From G963674835 sp963674835 (GTDB lineage Bacteria > Planctomycetota > Planctomycetia > Pirellulales > Thermoguttaceae), in assembly GCA_963674835.2 (NCBI GenBank), contig CAXXKC010000003.1:3224001-3288000 (forward strand): a DNA stretch of 64,000 nucleotides. The letters are read 5' to 3'. This document shows, piece by piece, positions 59,775-64,000 of the stretch. Both the position numbers and the translations under genes were made by a program. Position 1 is the stretch's first letter; the number at the start of each line of letters is the position of its first letter. The notes under the pieces were generated by a model. The model was not told the DNA's origin and searched no databases. It worked only from the letters and a program-made list of their open reading frames with translations.

Positions 59775-61130
59775 TCAGCATTCCGGGCCCGAGTGTATCC
59801 GCTCTTGCAATTGCGAACCCGCCTCGTCACAGGGCGATCGCTCCGACGTCGCCAACAGAACCGGTTCCGGGCCGGTGATCAGCCTCGCTGCCCGGTTCCA
59901 CGTAACGAAATTCCACGCCCACTGCAACAGCACCAACACTCGGTTCTGGAATCCTACAATGTACATCAAGTGTACGAATAACCATAGCAGCCACGCCGGG
60001 TAGCCCGCGAACTGAAACCCGCCGATCCACGCCACGGCGTGCCGCCTGCCGATCGTCGCCATCGTGCCTCGATCGTGGTAGGTGAACGGCCGTACGCTGC
60101 CGCCGTTGGCCTGTCCGCGAATCCGCTCCGCCACATAATGCCCCTGCTGCATGGCCACCGGAGCCACGCCTGCCAGCGGCTGGCCGTCCTCGCCCGGGCA
60201 GTGCGCCAGGTCCCCGATCACGAACACTTCGGGAAATCCTGGCACGCTCAAATTGGGCCCCACCGGCACGCGCCCCACGCGATCGGTCTCGATCTTGGCC
60301 GCCTCGGCCAGCCGCGCCCCGAGCGGCGAGGCCTTTACCCCAGCGCTCCACAGCACGGTCCGCGTAGGAATCAAGTCCGCTCGCTCGCCGCTGCGAACGG
60401 TCACTCGGTCCGGCCCGACGTCGGTGACCAGCGATCCCGTCCGAACCACCACCCCGAGTTGCTCGAGTTGCCGCTGCGCCTTTCCAGACAGTTCCGGCGG
60501 ATAGGCCTGCAACACGCGGCTGCCTCCCTCGACTAATACCACGCGCGCGTGGCTCGGGTCGATCGAGCGAAACTCGTTCCGTAGCGTATCCTTCGCGATC
60601 TCCGCCAGGGTGCCGGCCAGTTCCACACCAGTCGGCCCGCCTCCCACGACGACGAACGTGAGCCACTCGCGAATCCGCTCGGCGTCCGTCTCTCGCTCGG
60701 CTGCCTCGAACGCAAGGAAAATGCGGCGGCGGATCTCGGTGGCGTTCTCGATCGTCTTCAGCCCCGGCGCCAGCTCGGCCCACTGATCGTGACCGAAATA
60801 CGAATGGCTCGATCCCGACGCCACGATCAGCCAGTCGTACGGCAGTTCGCCGTCGGTGAGGATGACCTTCCGCTGCACCAGGTCGAAATCGCACACCTCC
60901 GCCAACAGCACTCGCGTGTTCTTCTGCCGCTTGAAGATCGAGCGCAGCGTCGCCGAAATGTTGGCCGGCGACAGCCCGCCGGTCGCTACTTGGTACAGCA
61001 ACGGTTGAAACAAGTGATAGTTGCGCCGATCGACCAGCGTCACGTCCACCGGCGCACGCCGAAGCGAGCGCGCTGCGTTCAGCCCGCCGAATCCGCCCCC
61101 GATAATCACCACGCGACGTTGACTGTCCAC
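59775..61130 (-). CDS. ndh: NADH dehydrogenase type II (NDH-2)
   Basis: Membrane-associated, non-pumping NADH:quinone oxidoreductase, about 451 residues. FAD loop VVIIGGGFGGLNAARSL, the typical NYHLFQPLLYQVATGGLSP, NADH loop FVVVGGGPTGVELAGTLAEI, second FAD motif VFVIGDLAHC, and a hydrophobic C-terminus (WIGGFQFAGYPAWLLWLFVH, then LMYIVGFQNRVLV) for membrane binding. The start is a GTG with GGAG five bases upstream; a longer frame overlaps the E2 gene in another frame and is not real. Its position between the E2 and E3 genes would make NADH production by PDH and its reoxidation co-regulated; that is inference. Confidence 0.94.
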   Translation of the reverse strand: MDSQRRVVIIGGGFGGLNAARSLRRAPVDVTLVDRRNYHLFQPLLYQVATGGLSPANISATLRSIFKRQKNTRVLLAEVCDFDLVQRKVILTDGELPYDWLIVASGSSHSYFGHDQWAELAPGLKTIENATEIRRRIFLAFEAAERETDAERIREWLTFVVVGGGPTGVELAGTLAEIAKDTLRNEFRSIDPSHARVVLVEGGSRVLQAYPPELSGKAQRQLEQLGVVVRTGSLVTDVGPDRVTVRSGERADLIPTRTVLWSAGVKASPLGARLAEAAKIETDRVGRVPVGPNLSVPGFPEVFVIGDLAHCPGEDGQPLAGVAPVAMQQGHYVAERIRGQANGGSVRPFTYHDRGTMATIGRRHAVAWIGGFQFAGYPAWLLWLFVHLMYIVGFQNRVLVLLQWAWNFVTWNRAARLITGPEPVLLATSERSPCDEAGSQLQERIHSGPEC

Positions 61131-61159
61131 CTTGGCTCCGTCTCCCGCCCCGGCGCAAC

Positions 61160-62476
61160 TCACCGGTTCAACAGCAGGCTCGCGGGCGACTCGAGGTAGT
61201 CGATCACTTCGTTCAAGAATCGCGCCGCGGTGGCCCCGTCCACCAGCCGGTGATCGTACGAAAGGCTCAAAGGCATCATCAGCCGCGGCTCCATCGCCTG
61301 ACGCGGATCCCGAATGACCGGCATCCATCGCGATCGGCCCAGCAGCAGGACGGCCACTTCCGGATAATTGATGATCGGCGTGCTGTACGTGCCCCCGACC
61401 GCGCCCATATTGCTGATCGTAAACGTCCCACCGCGCAGCTCTTCCACGGCGAACTGCGCCGCCCGGGCCCGCTCGGCAATCGACGCCAGCGATCGCGCGA
61501 TCTCGGGAATGCTCATCCGGTCCACGTCTCGCAGCACGGGCACCACCAGTCCTCGCGGCGTGTCGACCGCAACCCCGATGTGCACGTACTCCTTGTACAC
61601 GATCTGGTCGTTCGCTTCGTCGATGCTCGCGTTCACGTAAGGATGCCGCCGCAGCGCGATCGCCACCGCCTTCATCACAAACGGCAGCGCCGTCAATCGC
61701 ACGTTCGCTCCCAGGAATCCCTTCGGCACTCCCCTGCGCAGCTCATCCAACTCCGTAATGTCGGCGTCGTCGAAGTTCGTCACATGCGGGATGATGCTGG
61801 CCGAACGCGCCATCTGTGCGGCGATCGTCTTGCGGATCCTCGACATCCGCTCCCGGCGCACCGCCCCCCAGTCGTCCTGCGACGGCTCGCCCGGCGGAAT
61901 CACCGGCTCCATCGACGACACCGTCGAAACGCCCCCCGCGGCCGCAGACGCTGCAGCCGGCGCGGCGGGTACGGCTGGCCGGGCCGCAGGTGGCGCGGCC
62001 GCCGCCCGAACGTCCTCCGGCGTAATCCGTCCACGCGATCCGCTCCCTTGCACGCTGCGCAAATCAATGCCCTTTTCCCTCGCAACCCGCCGAGCCGCTG
62101 GACCTGCCGGGATGTCTTCCGGCGCCGCCGGTGGAACCTGCCTCTGCGCGGGCCGAGCCGCCTCCCCTGCTTCGGGAGCTTTCGCTTCGGCCGCCTTGGT
62201 CTCGGCCACCTTCCCCGCAGCGGCCGGCTGTGCCTCACCGTCCGATTCCACCGTCACGATCGCCTGCCCGACCTTGACCTTGTCCCCCTTCTTCACGTGG
62301 ATCTTCACGATCCGGCCCGCGAAGGGACAAGGAATCTCCACCACGGCCTTGTCCGTCTCCAACTCCACGACGCTGTGATTCCCTTCGATCTCCTGCCCCT
62401 CAGTCACCAACACGTTGACGACATCGCCGCTCTCGATGTTCTCGCCCAATTCGGGAAGCTTGAATTCAATACTCAT
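61160..62476 (-). CDS. aceF: Dihydrolipoamide acetyltransferase (pyruvate dehydrogenase E2)
   Basis: E2 core of the pyruvate dehydrogenase complex; transfers acetyl from lipoyl to CoA. Length 438: one lipoyl domain (residues 1-78, lipoyl-Lys43 in ETDKAVVE), an Ala/Pro linker, a peripheral-subunit-binding domain (AARRVAREKGIDLRSVQGSG, about 125-160), a second Ala/Pro-rich linker (about 165-195), and the catalytic domain with SYDHRLVDGATAARFLNEV (H409 and D413). RBS GGAG four bases before the ATG. Only one lipoyl domain, fewer than in many AceE-type systems. The 2-oxo acid is taken as pyruvate from the adjacent AceE-type E1. Confidence 0.94.
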   Translation of the reverse strand: MSIEFKLPELGENIESGDVVNVLVTEGQEIEGNHSVVELETDKAVVEIPCPFAGRIVKIHVKKGDKVKVGQAIVTVESDGEAQPAAAGKVAETKAAEAKAPEAGEAARPAQRQVPPAAPEDIPAGPAARRVAREKGIDLRSVQGSGSRGRITPEDVRAAAAPPAARPAVPAAPAAASAAAGGVSTVSSMEPVIPPGEPSQDDWGAVRRERMSRIRKTIAAQMARSASIIPHVTNFDDADITELDELRRGVPKGFLGANVRLTALPFVMKAVAIALRRHPYVNASIDEANDQIVYKEYVHIGVAVDTPRGLVVPVLRDVDRMSIPEIARSLASIAERARAAQFAVEELRGGTFTISNMGAVGGTYSTPIINYPEVAVLLLGRSRWMPVIRDPRQAMEPRLMMPLSLSYDHRLVDGATAARFLNEVIDYLESPASLLLNR

Positions 62477-62596
62477 GGATCTCCGTCCTGATGTCTCTTG
62501 GCCAAGATTCGTCGACTCTTCCCTCGCCCACTCTTGCCATGAGCGGATCGGGACCGAGCGGCTGTTCTCTCAAACGTCCGTCAAGTTGTTAATCTG

Positions 62597-64000
<1,404 letters not shown>

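Noticed and set aside
61131..61328. 66-codon N-terminal extension of the NDH-2 frame
   Set aside because: It overlaps the E2 coding sequence in another frame; a GTG with a well-spaced GGAG directly precedes the FAD-binding motif.

Overview
The window reads as chromosomal DNA of a GC-rich planctomycete. The pointers are family-level: a signal peptidase I with an N-terminal zinc ribbon and a very long insert, a membrane protein of the 'QFSLRTFLVV' N-terminal type, many secreted glycoside hydrolases, and a polysaccharide cluster with fused sugar enzymes. A Pirellulales-like organism is likely, but no rRNA or ribosomal protein is present to settle the lineage.

Layout. 1-6.9 kb, minus strand: acetate kinase, signal peptidase I, a coupled Nramp transporter/universal stress protein pair, the eroded tail of a GH15 gene, and a TauE/SafE permease coupled to a DUF1634 protein. 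7.5-14.1 kb: a divergent ATP-type PEP carboxykinase-like protein, a planctomycete membrane protein and a secreted GH2 enzyme, separated by palindromic repeats. 14.2-27.6 kb, all minus: an exopolysaccharide operon read from 27.6 kb downwards: UDP-sugar 4,6-dehydratase, flippase, polymerase-like protein, two GT4 glycosyltransferases, a three-domain GT4/phosphoglycosyltransferase/aminotransferase fusion, a Wzz/GumC chain-length protein and a FemAB/GNAT protein. Several of these genes overlap by 4-14 nt.

28.4-42.3 kb is an accessory island that looks different by eye (codon third positions are less GC-rich). Its right edge is a tRNA-Arg(UCU) with a tyrosine-recombinase C-terminal remnant against the tRNA 3' end. 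It holds four large intact genes: TIR-DUF4062-like-STAND-TPR; a membrane TrkA-N/TrkA-N/RyR protein; a TPR-ClpA/B-type double AAA+ protein; and RelA/SpoT-TPR-SLOG-RyR. A TPR module of about 129 residues is shared by the first and third (about 62% identical by hand count), and RyR domains are shared by the second and fourth. I read this as a multi-protein, nucleotide-signalled conflict or abortive-infection system, and it is the most interesting part of the window. A WD40 fragment lies between its last two genes.

42.4-57.2 kb: a 62-aa Cys-containing protein, a complete IS (17-bp inverted repeats, 5-bp target duplication) that landed in the end of a MITE-like repeat, then three more secreted carbohydrate-active-type proteins plus a second GH2, and a cytosolic protein with a degenerate KaiC-like domain fused to a pyruvate-phosphate-dikinase ATP-grasp domain. 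57.2-64 kb, minus: pyruvate dehydrogenase E1 (cut by the window end), E2, an NADH dehydrogenase type II, E3, a UroD-like protein and a membrane-anchored protein-L-isoaspartate methyltransferase.

The MITE-like repeat occurs three times (103 bp each, same orientation). No CRISPR array or rRNA was seen.
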